From: VRUE01 sp963805455
Lineage (GTDB): Bacteria; Actinomycetota; Thermoleophilia; Solirubrobacterales; 70-9
Assembly: GCA_963805455.1 (NCBI GenBank)
Contig: CAWDUJ010000013.1
Location: 1-64,000 of the forward strand
Length of the DNA stretch: 64,000 bases
Direction of reading: 5' to 3'
Position 1 is the stretch's first letter, and every line of letters starts with the position of its first letter. Positions 24,383 through 33,020 of the stretch are shown here, piece after piece. The notes below the pieces were generated by a model. The model saw nothing but the letters and a program-made list of their open reading frames with translations, did not search any database and was not told the origin of the DNA. The position numbers and the translations under genes were made by a program.

Positions 24383-25252
24383 ATGCCGAACCGCCACAAG
24401 GATGCCCCACCAGAGGAAGAGCTGTACGCGCCGATCGAGTGGCGGGCGGCGGTCGAGGGGTACGAGGACATCCGCTACGAGCAGGGTGACGGAATCGCCA
24501 AGATCACGATCGACCGGCCGGAGGTTCTGAACGCGTTCCGGCCCCAGACGCTGATCGAGATCTCAGCCGCGCTCGAGCTGGCCCGCGAGGACACCGAGGT
24601 AGGGGTGGTCGTCCTCACCGGCGAGGGCGACCGGGCGTTCTGCTCCGGCGGCGACCAGAGGGTCCGTGGCGACTCCGGCTACGTCGCCGAGGGAGCCTCT
24701 CTCGGCCGCTTCCACGTCACCGACCTCCAGGTCCAGATGCGGCGGCTGCCGAAGCCGGTGGTCGCGATGGTCGCCGGCTGGGCGGCGGGCGGAGGCCACG
24801 TCCTCCACGTCTGCTGCGACCTGACGATCGCCGCCGACAACGCCCGCTTTGGCCAGACCGGGCCCCGGGTCGGGTCATGGGACGGCGGCTTCGGCGCCTC
24901 CCTCCTGCGCGACCTCGTCGGGACCAAGAAGGCGAAGGAGTTCTGGCTGTTGTGTCGCCAGTACGACGCCGAGGAGGCCGAGGAGATGGGCCTCGTCAAC
25001 ACCGTCGTCCCGCTCGAGAGCCTGGAACGCGAGACGGTCGCCTGGTGCCGCGAGATGCTCGCCCTCTCCCCCTTCGCCCTGCGCCTCGTCAAGTCGAGCT
25101 TCAACGCCCACGAGGACGGGTACGCCGGGATCCAGCAGCTGGCCCACGACACCAACCTCCTCTTCTACGGCGCCGACGAGGCCCGCGAGGGGCGCGAGGC
25201 ATTCAAGGAGAAGCGCAGGCCCGACTTCTCGAAGTTCCCGAGGCGGCCATGA
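24383..25252 (+). CDS. menB: 1,4-Dihydroxy-2-naphthoyl-CoA synthase
   Basis: Crotonase-fold enzyme closing the second ring of menaquinone, 289 residues. Family blocks are ITIDRPEVLNAFRPQTL, AFCSGGDQRVRGDSGY (oxyanion hole and flexible loop), VAGWAAGGGHVLHVCCDLTIAA and GSWDGGFGASLLRDLVG. The last is specific to MenB among crotonases. An ATG at 24380 is also possible; I chose 24383 because a TATCGT box lies 7 nt upstream. Its stop overlaps the start of the mini-ORF that leads into menA. Confidence 0.95.
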   Translation: MPNRHKDAPPEEELYAPIEWRAAVEGYEDIRYEQGDGIAKITIDRPEVLNAFRPQTLIEISAALELAREDTEVGVVVLTGEGDRAFCSGGDQRVRGDSGYVAEGASLGRFHVTDLQVQMRRLPKPVVAMVAGWAAGGGHVLHVCCDLTIAADNARFGQTGPRVGSWDGGFGASLLRDLVGTKKAKEFWLLCRQYDAEEAEEMGLVNTVVPLESLERETVAWCREMLALSPFALRLVKSSFNAHEDGYAGIQQLAHDTNLLFYGADEAREGREAFKEKRRPDFSKFPRRP

Positions 25253-25320
25253 GCGCGGAGCGAGCAAGCGTCCATATCTGGCTCATCGCGCAGCGAGCGA
25301 AGCGCGAGTTAGTGCCATGA
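25249..25320 (+). CDS. SAERA/KRE junction mini-ORF, menB-menA copy
   Basis: A 23-residue frame beginning MSAERASVHIWL and ending RAKRELVP. Its ATG overlaps the menB stop (ATGA at 25249-25252) and its TGA overlaps the menA start (ATGA at 25317-25320). This is the clearest copy of the element: two four-base overlaps chain menB, mini-ORF and menA into one translational relay. A TCGCGC/GCGCGA hairpin can form over the right arm. Confidence 0.55.
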   Translation: MSAERASVHIWLIAQRAKRELVP

Positions 25321-26195
25321 GGATCTGGCTGATGGCGGCCCGGCCGCGGACCCTGCCGGCGGCGATCGCTCCGGTCCTGGTCGGCACCGCCGCGGCGGTC
25401 GAACTGTATGGCAGCCTTCCCCGGGCCGGCGCCTTTGCCGCGGCCCTCGTCGGCAGCATCTTCATCCAGATCGGGACCAACCTTGCCAACGACTACTCGG
25501 ACGCGAAGCGCGGGGCCGACACGGCCGACCGCCTCGGCCCTGTCCGCGTCACCTCGGCCGGACTGGTCGCGCCGCAGCGGGTCCTGACCGCGACCTGGAT
25601 CGCATTCGGTGTCGCCGTCTCCTGCGGGATCTACCTGGCGACTGTCGCCGGGGCGGTGATCCTCGTGATCGGCGCCTTCTCGATCGCCGCCGGCGTCCTC
25701 TACACCGGAGGCCCCCGGCCCTACGGCTACGCCGGGCTCGGCGAGGTCTTCGTCTTCCTCTTCTTCGGCCTGGTCGCGGTCAACGGCTCCTACTACGTCC
25801 AGGTCGAGCAGCTCGACGCGCTGCCGCTCGGGCTCTCGATTTCGGTCGGGTGTCTGGCGACGGCGATCCTCGTCGTCAACAACGTCCGCGACATCGACAC
25901 CGACAGGCGGGCCGGAAAGACGACCATGGCGGTCCGGCTCGGTCGCCAGAACGCGGTCGGCTTCTACCGAGGCCTGATCCTCGCCGCCTACGTGGTGCTG
26001 CCGATCTCCCTGGTTGGCGCCTCGACCAGCCTCTGGCCGCTGATCGCGTTCCTCTCGCTGCCGCTCGCGGTGCCGCCGCTGCGGACGATGTCGAATCGGA
26101 CGGGCGCGGCCCTGAACGAGGCTTTGGCCGGCACCGGCGCCCTGCTCGGGGTCTTCAGCCTGCTGGTCTCGATCGGCCTCCTGATCGCCAGCTGA
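25317..26195 (+). CDS. menA: 1,4-Dihydroxy-2-naphthoate polyprenyltransferase
   Basis: UbiA-family membrane prenyltransferase attaching the isoprenoid tail of menaquinone, 292 residues with about eight to nine hydrophobic helices. The two Asp-rich motifs are NDYSDAKRGAD (about residues 60-70) and NVRDIDTDRRAG (about 189-200), which bind Mg2+ and prenyl diphosphate. Start ATG overlaps the mini-ORF stop, so translation depends on read-in from menB through the junction element. Confidence 0.95.
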   Translation: MRIWLMAARPRTLPAAIAPVLVGTAAAVELYGSLPRAGAFAAALVGSIFIQIGTNLANDYSDAKRGADTADRLGPVRVTSAGLVAPQRVLTATWIAFGVAVSCGIYLATVAGAVILVIGAFSIAAGVLYTGGPRPYGYAGLGEVFVFLFFGLVAVNGSYYVQVEQLDALPLGLSISVGCLATAILVVNNVRDIDTDRRAGKTTMAVRLGRQNAVGFYRGLILAAYVVLPISLVGASTSLWPLIAFLSLPLAVPPLRTMSNRTGAALNEALAGTGALLGVFSLLVSIGLLIAS

Positions 26196-26229
26196 TCTCG
26201 GCTACCCTAAGCGGCGGAGGGGTATTTAC

Positions 26230-27912
26230 ATGTTCTCGATGCGAGGTGTCGTCGGAGCCGTGGTGGTGATTGCCGCCCTGGTGGCAACTGCGAGTTCGAT
26301 GGCCGCGGACAACCTTGTCCAGCCGTCGGGGACGTCCGGGTGCGTGACCGAGTCTGGACTGGCGGGCGAATGCCAGGACGGCCGCGGCCTGGTCGGGCCG
26401 CGCGCGATCGCGCTCAGCCCGGACGGTGAGAACGCGTACGTGGTCGATGAGGCCTGGGACAGCGTCGCCACCCTCAGACGCGACGGCGGCAGCGGCGCCC
26501 TGAGCCCGATCTCGACCCCGTCCGGCTGCCTCTCGATGACGCCGAACTACGACGTCTGCGGCGAGGGTCGCGCCCTCGGCGGTGCCCGCGACGTCGCCGT
26601 CAGTCACGACGGCAAGAACGTCTACGTCGCCGCCCCGACCGAAGACTCCGTGGCGGTCCTCGATCGCGACGCCGGCGACGGCCACCTGACCCAATCGAGC
26701 GGCGACGACGGCTGCGTCAGCGCCGGCGGCTCGGGCGGATGCGGGGAAGGCAATGCCCTCGACGAACCGACGTCGGTGGCGGTCAGCCCCGACGGCAATA
26801 CCGTCTACGTCGCCTCGAAGGGGCCCGCCGGGGGGATCGCGATCTTCGAACGCGATCCCGAAACGGGCGACCTCAACCAGGACCCGGGGGCAGCCGGCTG
26901 CATCAGCGACGCCAACGCCGGCTGCGTCAAAGGGCTGAGCCAGATGTCGGGGATCGAAACGGTCGAGGTCAGCCCCGACGGCCGGTCCCTCTACGGGCTC
27001 TCCCCCTCCAGCGACGCGATCACGCTCTTCACCAGGGACACGGAAACGGGAGAGCTGACCCCGGTCCCGGCACCGGACGGATGCATCGTCAGCAAACCGG
27101 CCGAAGAATGCACTCTCGCCACCGGGCTCGGCGATCCACGGGCGATCGCCTTTGCGGGCGGAAACGCCTATGTCGCCTCGGAACGACGCGACGCGATCCT
27201 CGTCTTCGACCGCGATGCCACCTCTGGGAAGCTGACCCAGAAGCCGGGGACCGCGGGCTGCGTCAGCAACACCGGCCTCTCGGACCCGATGCAGAACGGC
27301 ACGGCCGGGGAGTGCGTCGACGGCGTCGCGATGGACGGGATCAGCTCGGTCGCCGTCCTCGCCGATGGGTTGGAGCTCTACGCGACGACGAAGGAAGCGG
27401 CGGGCGTCGTTGTCTTCGAACGCGCCGCCGACGGGACGATCGCGCAGCTCTCGGGGACGGCCGGGTGCACAACCGAGACCGGCCTCGAAGCCCCGAACCT
27501 GCCCTGGACCGGAGGAACCTGCGCCGACGGCCGCGCACTGCTGCAGGCCAACGGCGTAGTCGCCAGCGGCGACAGCCGCAACGTCTACACCTCGGCCCGG
27601 ATCGGTGGGATCGCCGGCTTCGACGTCGTCGCTCCCTCCGCGCCAGAGCAGCCGGCGGCGGCTCCCCCACCGCCTCCGCCCGCCGTCAGCCCGGCTTGCG
27701 CGAGCGCCCGGGGAAAGGCACAGAAGGTCTCGGCGCGATTGAAAACCCAGTCCCATGAAAACAAGCGGAAGGCCCTGAAAGCGCTCTACGCACACCCTGG
27801 ACCGGGCAGAGTCAAATTGAAAGAAGCCGCCGACCGCGGCCGGCGCAGGGCAAAGCGGTTGAGGGTCGACCTGCGGAAGGCCAACGCGGCGGTGAAACTG
27901 GCCTGCGGCTGA
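26230..27912 (+). CDS. Exported YncE/lactonase-like beta-propeller protein
   Basis: Protein of 560 residues with a signal peptide (about 1-27). Repeated blades read LSPDGENAYV, VSHDGKNVYVAA, VSPDGNTVYVAS and VSPDGRSLYGLS, typical of seven-bladed YVTN/lactonase propellers. Each is interleaved with short Cys-containing loops (SGCVTES, DGCVSAGG, AGCISDA), likely disulfides outside the cell. A basic helical tail (about 490-560) follows a proline-rich linker. A Shine-Dalgarno (GGAGGGG) lies 7 nt before the ATG. Glu is often GAA. Binding partner or substrate is unknown. Confidence 0.82.
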   Translation: MFSMRGVVGAVVVIAALVATASSMAADNLVQPSGTSGCVTESGLAGECQDGRGLVGPRAIALSPDGENAYVVDEAWDSVATLRRDGGSGALSPISTPSGCLSMTPNYDVCGEGRALGGARDVAVSHDGKNVYVAAPTEDSVAVLDRDAGDGHLTQSSGDDGCVSAGGSGGCGEGNALDEPTSVAVSPDGNTVYVASKGPAGGIAIFERDPETGDLNQDPGAAGCISDANAGCVKGLSQMSGIETVEVSPDGRSLYGLSPSSDAITLFTRDTETGELTPVPAPDGCIVSKPAEECTLATGLGDPRAIAFAGGNAYVASERRDAILVFDRDATSGKLTQKPGTAGCVSNTGLSDPMQNGTAGECVDGVAMDGISSVAVLADGLELYATTKEAAGVVVFERAADGTIAQLSGTAGCTTETGLEAPNLPWTGGTCADGRALLQANGVVASGDSRNVYTSARIGGIAGFDVVAPSAPEQPAAAPPPPPPAVSPACASARGKAQKVSARLKTQSHENKRKALKALYAHPGPGRVKLKEAADRGRRRAKRLRVDLRKANAAVKLACG

Positions 27913-27939
27913 GTGCTGCTCGAGTGCAATGCTTGGGGC

Positions 27940-28980
27940 ATGCGCATCGCCTCTGTCGAGGTCGTTCCCTACGCGCTCCCCTTCCGTGCGCCGTATGTGA
28001 CCGCCGTCGGCAGCCTGGAGCGGCGCGAGATGGTGCTGCTGAGGCTGCGCGACGAGGAGGGCTTCGTCGGGCTCGGCGAAGCGGTGCCCCTGACCCTCCG
28101 CGCCGGCGCCGGCCTGGCCCAGGTGGTCGCCGAGCTCGAGGGGCTGAGCGATCGCGACAGCCTCGATGAGCAGGCCCTCGCCGGGGACACGGTTGCGCTC
28201 TCGGCCCCCGCCAGGTGCGCGGCGCTGACCGCGCTCGCCGACCTGCGGGGACGGCGGGCCGAGGAGGAGCACGGAACCGTCCCCGGCCCTCCCCCGCCCC
28301 CGGTCCGCTGCAATGCGACCCTCTCGGCCGGCGAGCCGGGTGAGGTCGCGGCCGAGGCATTGGCGTGGGCCGAGGAGGGCTTCTCCTCGTTCAAGCTGAA
28401 GCTCGGGACGGGCGACGACCTCGGCCAGGTGCGGGCCGTCCGCGAAGCGGTCGGGCCAGGCGCCCGGATCAGGGTCGACGCCAACGGCGCCTGGGATGTC
28501 GAGACGGCGAAGCGGACGCTCGGCGACCTCGAGGAGCTCGACCTCGAGCTCGCCGAGCAGCCCGTCGCCAGCTCCGAGGAGGCGGTCGAGGTCGCGGCGT
28601 CGACCTTGATTCCGATCGCCGCCGACGAGAGCGTCGCCAGCCGGGCCGAGGCCGAGCGCGCCGTCGCGATGGGCGCCTGGTCGCTGACCGGGGTCAAGCT
28701 CTCGAAGGTCGGCGGCCCCGAGGCGGCGGTCGAGATCGCCGAGGTGATCCCGACCTACGTGACCAGCGCCCTCGATGGCCCGGTCGGGATCGCGGCCGCG
28801 GCCCAGGTCGCCGAGGCACTGAGCGAGGAGTTCGCGCACGGGCTCGCGACCCAGCGCCTGTTCGCGGCGACGATCGCCTCGGTCGGCTGCGAGCTGGCCG
28901 ACGGGATGCTCCACCCTCCGCCGGGGCCGGGCCTCGGGGTCGAGATCGACGAGGCCGCGCTCGAGGCACACCGGCTCTAG
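27940..28980 (+). CDS. menC: o-Succinylbenzoate synthase
   Basis: Enolase-superfamily dehydratase forming o-succinylbenzoate from SHCHC, 346 residues. The barrel has FKLKLGTGDD (catalytic Lys pair), RVDANGAWDVETA (first metal Asp), LELAEQPV (Glu) and IAADESVAS (Asp/Glu), then LSKVGGPEAA (second Lys). ATG at 27940 is chosen because the family N-terminus begins there; a longer in-frame start at 27913 has no support. It is followed after 21 nt by menD. Confidence 0.9.
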   Translation: MRIASVEVVPYALPFRAPYVTAVGSLERREMVLLRLRDEEGFVGLGEAVPLTLRAGAGLAQVVAELEGLSDRDSLDEQALAGDTVALSAPARCAALTALADLRGRRAEEEHGTVPGPPPPPVRCNATLSAGEPGEVAAEALAWAEEGFSSFKLKLGTGDDLGQVRAVREAVGPGARIRVDANGAWDVETAKRTLGDLEELDLELAEQPVASSEEAVEVAASTLIPIAADESVASRAEAERAVAMGAWSLTGVKLSKVGGPEAAVEIAEVIPTYVTSALDGPVGIAAAAQVAEALSEEFAHGLATQRLFAATIASVGCELADGMLHPPPGPGLGVEIDEAALEAHRL

Positions 28981-28987
28981 GACCGCG

Positions 28988-28993
28988 TAGGTT
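28988..28993 (+). promoter_or_regulatory. Possible -10 box before menD
   Basis: TAGGTT ends 8 nt before the GTG of menD, matching the spacing seen at other genes here. menD may also be read from the menC transcript. Confidence 0.3.
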
Positions 28994-29001
28994 CCAGAGC
29001 C

Positions 29002-30741
29002 GTGGACCCCACGAACGCCAACACCGCCCTCGCGTCCGCCTTCGTCGAGGAGCTGGCGCGGTGCGGGATGCGAAGCGCCGTCCTCTCGCCCGGCTCGCGA
29101 TCGACGCCGCTGGCGGTCGCGCTCTGGCGCCAGCCGGAGATCGACGTGACTGTGATCGTCGACGAGCGCTCGGCCGCCTACTTCGCGGTCGGTGCCGCCC
29201 AGGCAAGCGGTACCCCGGTCGCCGTCCTCTGCACCTCCGGCACCGCGGCGGCGAACTTCCACCCGGCCGTCTGTGAGGCCGACCTCTCCGCGGTCCCGCT
29301 GATCGCGCTCAGCGCCGACCGGCCGCCGGAGCTGCGGGACATCGGCGCCGGTCAGACGATCGACCAGATCAAGCTCTACGGGTCCTCGGTGCGGTGGTTC
29401 TGCGAAGTCGGGACCCACTCTGCCGACGACGACGGGCTTCTCCACTACCGCTCGACCGCCTGCCGCGCCTTCGCCGCCGCGCGCGGGGAGCCGCGCCCGG
29501 GCCCGGTCCACCTCAACCTGCCGTGGCGGGAGCCGCTGGCACCGATCGCGGTCGAGGGGGCGGTCACGGCGACCGACGAGCTGGCGCTGCGAGGCCGCGA
29601 CCAGGGACCCCTGACCGCAGCGACCCCGATCGACCTCGAGCCATCCCAGTTCCTGCTCGAGGAGGTCGCGAAGCACATAGATGAGGCGCTCTCGGGGGTG
29701 ATCGTCGCCGGGCGCCAGCTCGACCCGGGGCTGCGCGAGCCGCTCGTCGACCTCGCCCGCGTCGCCGGCTTTCCGATCCTCGCCGAGCCGACCTCCCAGA
29801 TCCGGTGCGGGCCCCACGACCGCTCGCATCTCGTGACCGCCTACGACCTCCTGCTGCGCGATGAGAAGTTCGGAACCCGGGTCGTCCCCGACCTCGTCCT
29901 CAGGTTCGGGGAGATGCCGACGAGCAAGCCGCTGCGGGCCTGGCTTGCCGCCTCCGGGGCCGATCAGATCGTGGTCGACCCGCGGGGCGCCTGGAACGAC
30001 CCGGCCCGGCAGGCGGCGGCGATCCTCAGGGCCGACCCGACCGATCTCGCGGCCGGGTGGACGGCGCGCCTCGGCGAGGATCGCGAGCCGCCGGAGGCAT
30101 GGATCGCGGCCGAGTCCGCGGCGCGGGAGGCGATCGGCGCCGAGCTCGACGGCCTCGACACCCTGACCGAGCCCGGATTGCACTCGACCCTCGGCGAAGC
30201 GCACGCCGACGGCGACGTCGTCTACACGGCGTCGAGCATGCCGATCCGCGACCAGGAGGCGTTCCTTGGGGCTGTCGACGCCGACGCCCTGTTCCTCTGC
30301 AACCGCGGCGCCAACGGCCTCGACGGCCTGATCTCCTCCGGAGTCGGGGCGGCGGCGATAACCGGGCGGCCGACGACGATCGTCACCGGTGACCTCGGCC
30401 TCCTCCACGACCTCGGAGCGCTCGCCGCGCTGCGCGAGGTCACGACCCCGGTCCGGATCGTCGTCATCGACAACGACGGCGGCGGGATCTTCCACTTCCT
30501 GCCCCAGGAGAAGGCTCTCGACTCAAGCGAGTTCGAGGCCCTGCTCGGGACCCCGCGCGGCGTCTCCACCTCCCGCGCCGCCTCCCTCTTCGAGCTTCCC
30601 CACCACCGCCTCGGCTCGCTCGAGGAGCTGCCCGAGGCGCTCGCCGCCGGAACCAGCCTGATCGAGGTCAGAACCGACCGCCACACCAACGTCGAGCTCC
30701 ACCGCCGCCTGGCGGACCGAGTCAGCGCCGCGATCTCCTGA
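29002..30741 (+). CDS. menD: SEPHCHC synthase (MenD)
   Basis: ThDP-dependent enzyme adding 2-ketoglutarate-derived succinyl semialdehyde to isochorismate, 579 residues. N-terminal AVLSPGSRSTPLAVAL and CTSGTAAANFHPAVCEA (isochorismate/ThDP site) and ALSADRPPELRDIGAGQTIDQ are MenD hallmarks. The C-terminal ThDP domain has VTGDLGLLHDL and VVIDNDGGGIFHFLPQ. GTG start. The next gene in the pathway, menF, is convergent across a 322-bp gap. Confidence 0.95.
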   Translation: MDPTNANTALASAFVEELARCGMRSAVLSPGSRSTPLAVALWRQPEIDVTVIVDERSAAYFAVGAAQASGTPVAVLCTSGTAAANFHPAVCEADLSAVPLIALSADRPPELRDIGAGQTIDQIKLYGSSVRWFCEVGTHSADDDGLLHYRSTACRAFAAARGEPRPGPVHLNLPWREPLAPIAVEGAVTATDELALRGRDQGPLTAATPIDLEPSQFLLEEVAKHIDEALSGVIVAGRQLDPGLREPLVDLARVAGFPILAEPTSQIRCGPHDRSHLVTAYDLLLRDEKFGTRVVPDLVLRFGEMPTSKPLRAWLAASGADQIVVDPRGAWNDPARQAAAILRADPTDLAAGWTARLGEDREPPEAWIAAESAAREAIGAELDGLDTLTEPGLHSTLGEAHADGDVVYTASSMPIRDQEAFLGAVDADALFLCNRGANGLDGLISSGVGAAAITGRPTTIVTGDLGLLHDLGALAALREVTTPVRIVVIDNDGGGIFHFLPQEKALDSSEFEALLGTPRGVSTSRAASLFELPHHRLGSLEELPEALAAGTSLIEVRTDRHTNVELHRRLADRVSAAIS

Positions 30742-30748
30742 ACAGCCC

Positions 30749-30797
30749 GGCGAGCCTGCGATTACCCCCGCTATTCGGGGGAAATCACAGGCTCAAC
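30749..30797. repeat. 49-bp palindromic repeat, copy C
   Basis: GAGCCTG, CGATTACCCCCG, loop CTATT, CGGGGGAAATCA, CAGGCTC: arms pair 7+4+6 bp with two single mismatches. It is the same family as copies A and B but stands alone, 8 bp after the menD stop. Here it could double as a terminator. No DUF559 gene is next to this copy. Confidence 0.7.
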
Positions 30798-31063
30798 CAA
30801 GTTGTCAGCAGGCGATCCGGCTCGCCTCGCGGCCGGGGCCCGGGCGACCAGGCAATGGGGGCGGGCGCCGAGCGCGCTGCCGAGGGTTCGCACACTGCCG
30901 CCTTCAGCATTCGCCGATCGCGGCGAGTTGGCTTCGGGAAGAGATTCGACCGGGTCGACCGTGAACGACCCGCGGCCCCTCCGGTCTACCGGCAGTTGCC
31001 GAGCTGACCTCGAGTGCCATCCCCAGGCCGCGATGAGGGCGACGACGACCTTGGCGGTAGCGA
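30798..31063. other. Intergenic region between convergent menD and menF
   Basis: After the palindrome I see no supported gene, RNA or repeat. Both strands are open in several frames, but none has a start signal or a recognisable product. Confidence 0.5.
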
Positions 31064-32473
31064 TCACTCCGTCAGCAACGGCAGCAGCGCCTGGAGCTTG
31101 ACCTCGGTCTCGGCCAGCTCGGCGGCCGGGTCGGAGCCGGCAACGATGCCACCGCCGGCGAAGAGGTGCGCCTCGCGGTCGCGAAGCAGGGCGCTGCGGA
31201 GGCCGACGCAGAATTCGCCGTCCTCGGTTCCGTCCATCCAGCCGACCGGCCCGGCGTACCAGCCCCTGTCCATGCCCTCGAGCTCGCGGATCGCCTCCGC
31301 GGCGACGGGGCCCGGTTCGCCGCCGACGGCCGGCGTCGGGTGCAGGAGGCCGGCGATCGAGATCGCCGAGAGCGGTTCTGCGAGCTGGGCGATCACCGGC
31401 GTCGCCAGATGCTGGATGTTGGCGACGCGGACAACCTCCGGCTCCTCCGCCGCCTCGACCCAGACCGAGTGCGGACGGAGCTTGCGGACGATCTCCTCGA
31501 CGACGATCCGGTGCTCCCGGCAGTCCTTGTCGCTGCGCAGCAGCTGCTCGCCGAGGTGGTCGTCGATCGAGGGGTCGGAGCTGCGCCTGGTCGACCCGGC
31601 GAGGGCGACGGTGGAAGCGCTGGCGCCGGAGCGGCGGATCAGTAGCTCGGGGCTGGCCGCGAGGAACGCCGCCTCCGGCGTCCCGCAGCAGATGCAGAAG
31701 CAGGAGGGGAAGTGCTCGCGGAGGGCGCCGAAGACCGCCGCGGGGTCATGGGCGGAGGGCGCGGTGACGACGACCTCGCGGGCAAGGACCACCTTCTCGA
31801 GGTCACCGGCGCCGATCCTCTCGGTCGCCTCGGAGACCGCCAGCTCGAAATCCCCGGGGGGCCGGGCGCCGAGGATCTCCGGGCGTTCGGTGCGGTGCGG
31901 GTCGATCAGGGCCAGTGGCGCCTTCCGCAAACCCGAGACCCTTCCCTCGGCGCGCTCAGCGGCGGCGTCGAGGTCGTCGCCCGGGCCGACCACCAGGTTG
32001 ACCGTCAGGTAGGACTCCTCCCCGGCGCGGCAGATCGAGACCTCGGGGAGGCACATCGTCGCCGGGCTAAACGAGGACCAGTGTGAGGAGCGGGCACCGT
32101 CGGGGTCGAAGGAGAAGCCACCGGTCCAGACCGGGCCGGCGCCCGCGGGCAGGCCGCCCGGCTCCTCGATGACGGCGCCGTCGCCGACCCGCAGGCACTC
32201 CCGGGCGACGTCGCCGAAGCGCGCCGATCCACGCGAGGTCGCCTCGTGGGCGACGCCGAGCGCGGCGAGAGCGAATTCCCGGTCGGGCTGCTCCCAGCAG
32301 AACCAGCGGTCAGAGGCGAGCCTCGAGGCGAAGACCGTGGCGCAGGGGTCGACCTCGTCGACGCCGACGGTGACGCTCGCCAGCGACCGGCGCCCGGAGC
32401 CCGCGGCCTCGTGCAGGGAGGCGCGCAGGGACTCTGAGAGTGACGAGGCCCAGGCGTCGCCTGGAGCCGACAT
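31064..32473 (-). CDS. menF: Isochorismate synthase
   Basis: Chorismate-utilising enzyme that starts menaquinone synthesis, 469 residues. The C-terminal catalytic domain has DLEKVVLAREVVV, FLAASPELLIRR, VALAGSTRRSSD, EHRIVVEEIVRKL and GWYAGPVGWMDGTEDGEFCVGLRSAL. This last block fits MenF/EntC more than anthranilate or salicylate synthases. ATG lies 1 nt after the ilvN stop, so it is the third gene of an ilvB-ilvN-menF operon. That is an unusual partner set; the other men genes are on the far side of the convergent gap. Confidence 0.92.
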   Translation of the reverse strand: MSAPGDAWASSLSESLRASLHEAAGSGRRSLASVTVGVDEVDPCATVFASRLASDRWFCWEQPDREFALAALGVAHEATSRGSARFGDVARECLRVGDGAVIEEPGGLPAGAGPVWTGGFSFDPDGARSSHWSSFSPATMCLPEVSICRAGEESYLTVNLVVGPGDDLDAAAERAEGRVSGLRKAPLALIDPHRTERPEILGARPPGDFELAVSEATERIGAGDLEKVVLAREVVVTAPSAHDPAAVFGALREHFPSCFCICCGTPEAAFLAASPELLIRRSGASASTVALAGSTRRSSDPSIDDHLGEQLLRSDKDCREHRIVVEEIVRKLRPHSVWVEAAEEPEVVRVANIQHLATPVIAQLAEPLSAISIAGLLHPTPAVGGEPGPVAAEAIRELEGMDRGWYAGPVGWMDGTEDGEFCVGLRSALLRDREAHLFAGGGIVAGSDPAAELAETEVKLQALLPLLTE

Positions 32474-32474
32474 C

Positions 32475-33020
32475 TCAGTCGGCGCCCCTGGCGATCGCGA
32501 TCTCGCCGGTGCGGACCATTTCGATCAGGCCGTGCGGGCGGATCATCCTCTCGAAGGCCTCGATCTTGTCGGCCGATCCGGTGACCTCGATCGTCAGCGT
32601 CCGTTTCGAGACGTCGACGATCTTGGCCCTGAAGATCTCGGCGAACTGGATGATCTCGGCCCGGTTCTCGACCGCGGCCGAGACTTTGAACATCGCCATC
32701 TCTCGGGCGACCGTCTCTGCCGGCACCATGTCGCGGATTTTGAGAACGTTGACGAGCTTGTGGAGCTGCTTCGTCACCTGGTCGATCGGGTGGACGGCAC
32801 CGTCGAGCGTCAGCGTGATCCGCGAGATGCTCGGGTCGTCGGTCGGCCCGACCGCGAGGGTGTCGATGTTGAACCCGCGGCGCGAGAACAGCCCCGCGAT
32901 CCGCGCCAGAACGCCCGGTTTGTTCTCGACCAGGATCGAGAGGATGTGCTTGCGCCCGCTGAGCTGACCGGGGACGTGGAGCTCCTCGAGTTTGACCAGC
33001 TGCGGGGTCCCGGCCTCCAT
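32475..33020 (-). CDS. ilvN: Acetolactate synthase small (regulatory) subunit
   Basis: Regulatory ACT-domain subunit of 181 residues, giving valine feedback. The first ACT domain (about residues 22-95) reads HILSILVENKPGVLARIAGLFSRRG and FNIDTLAVGPTDD. A second C-terminal ACT-like domain (about 100-175) follows, as in the long (IlvH-type) subunits. Its ATG overlaps the ilvB stop (TGATG). Confidence 0.95.
   Translation of the reverse strand: MEAGTPQLVKLEELHVPGQLSGRKHILSILVENKPGVLARIAGLFSRRGFNIDTLAVGPTDDPSISRITLTLDGAVHPIDQVTKQLHKLVNVLKIRDMVPAETVAREMAMFKVSAAVENRAEIIQFAEIFRAKIVDVSKRTLTIEVTGSADKIEAFERMIRPHGLIEMVRTGEIAIARGAD

Noticed and set aside
26155..30495. Very long open frame of 1446 codons on the minus strand
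   Set aside because: It is antisense to menA, the propeller gene, menC and menD. High GC suppresses stops in this frame, composition is Arg/Gly/Asp-rich without domains, and the plus-strand genes are certain.
30752..30794. Palindrome C as an ordinary menD terminator only
   Set aside because: Full-length match to copies A and B, which are not terminators of a shared gene, shows it is a repeat family member; a terminator role may be secondary.
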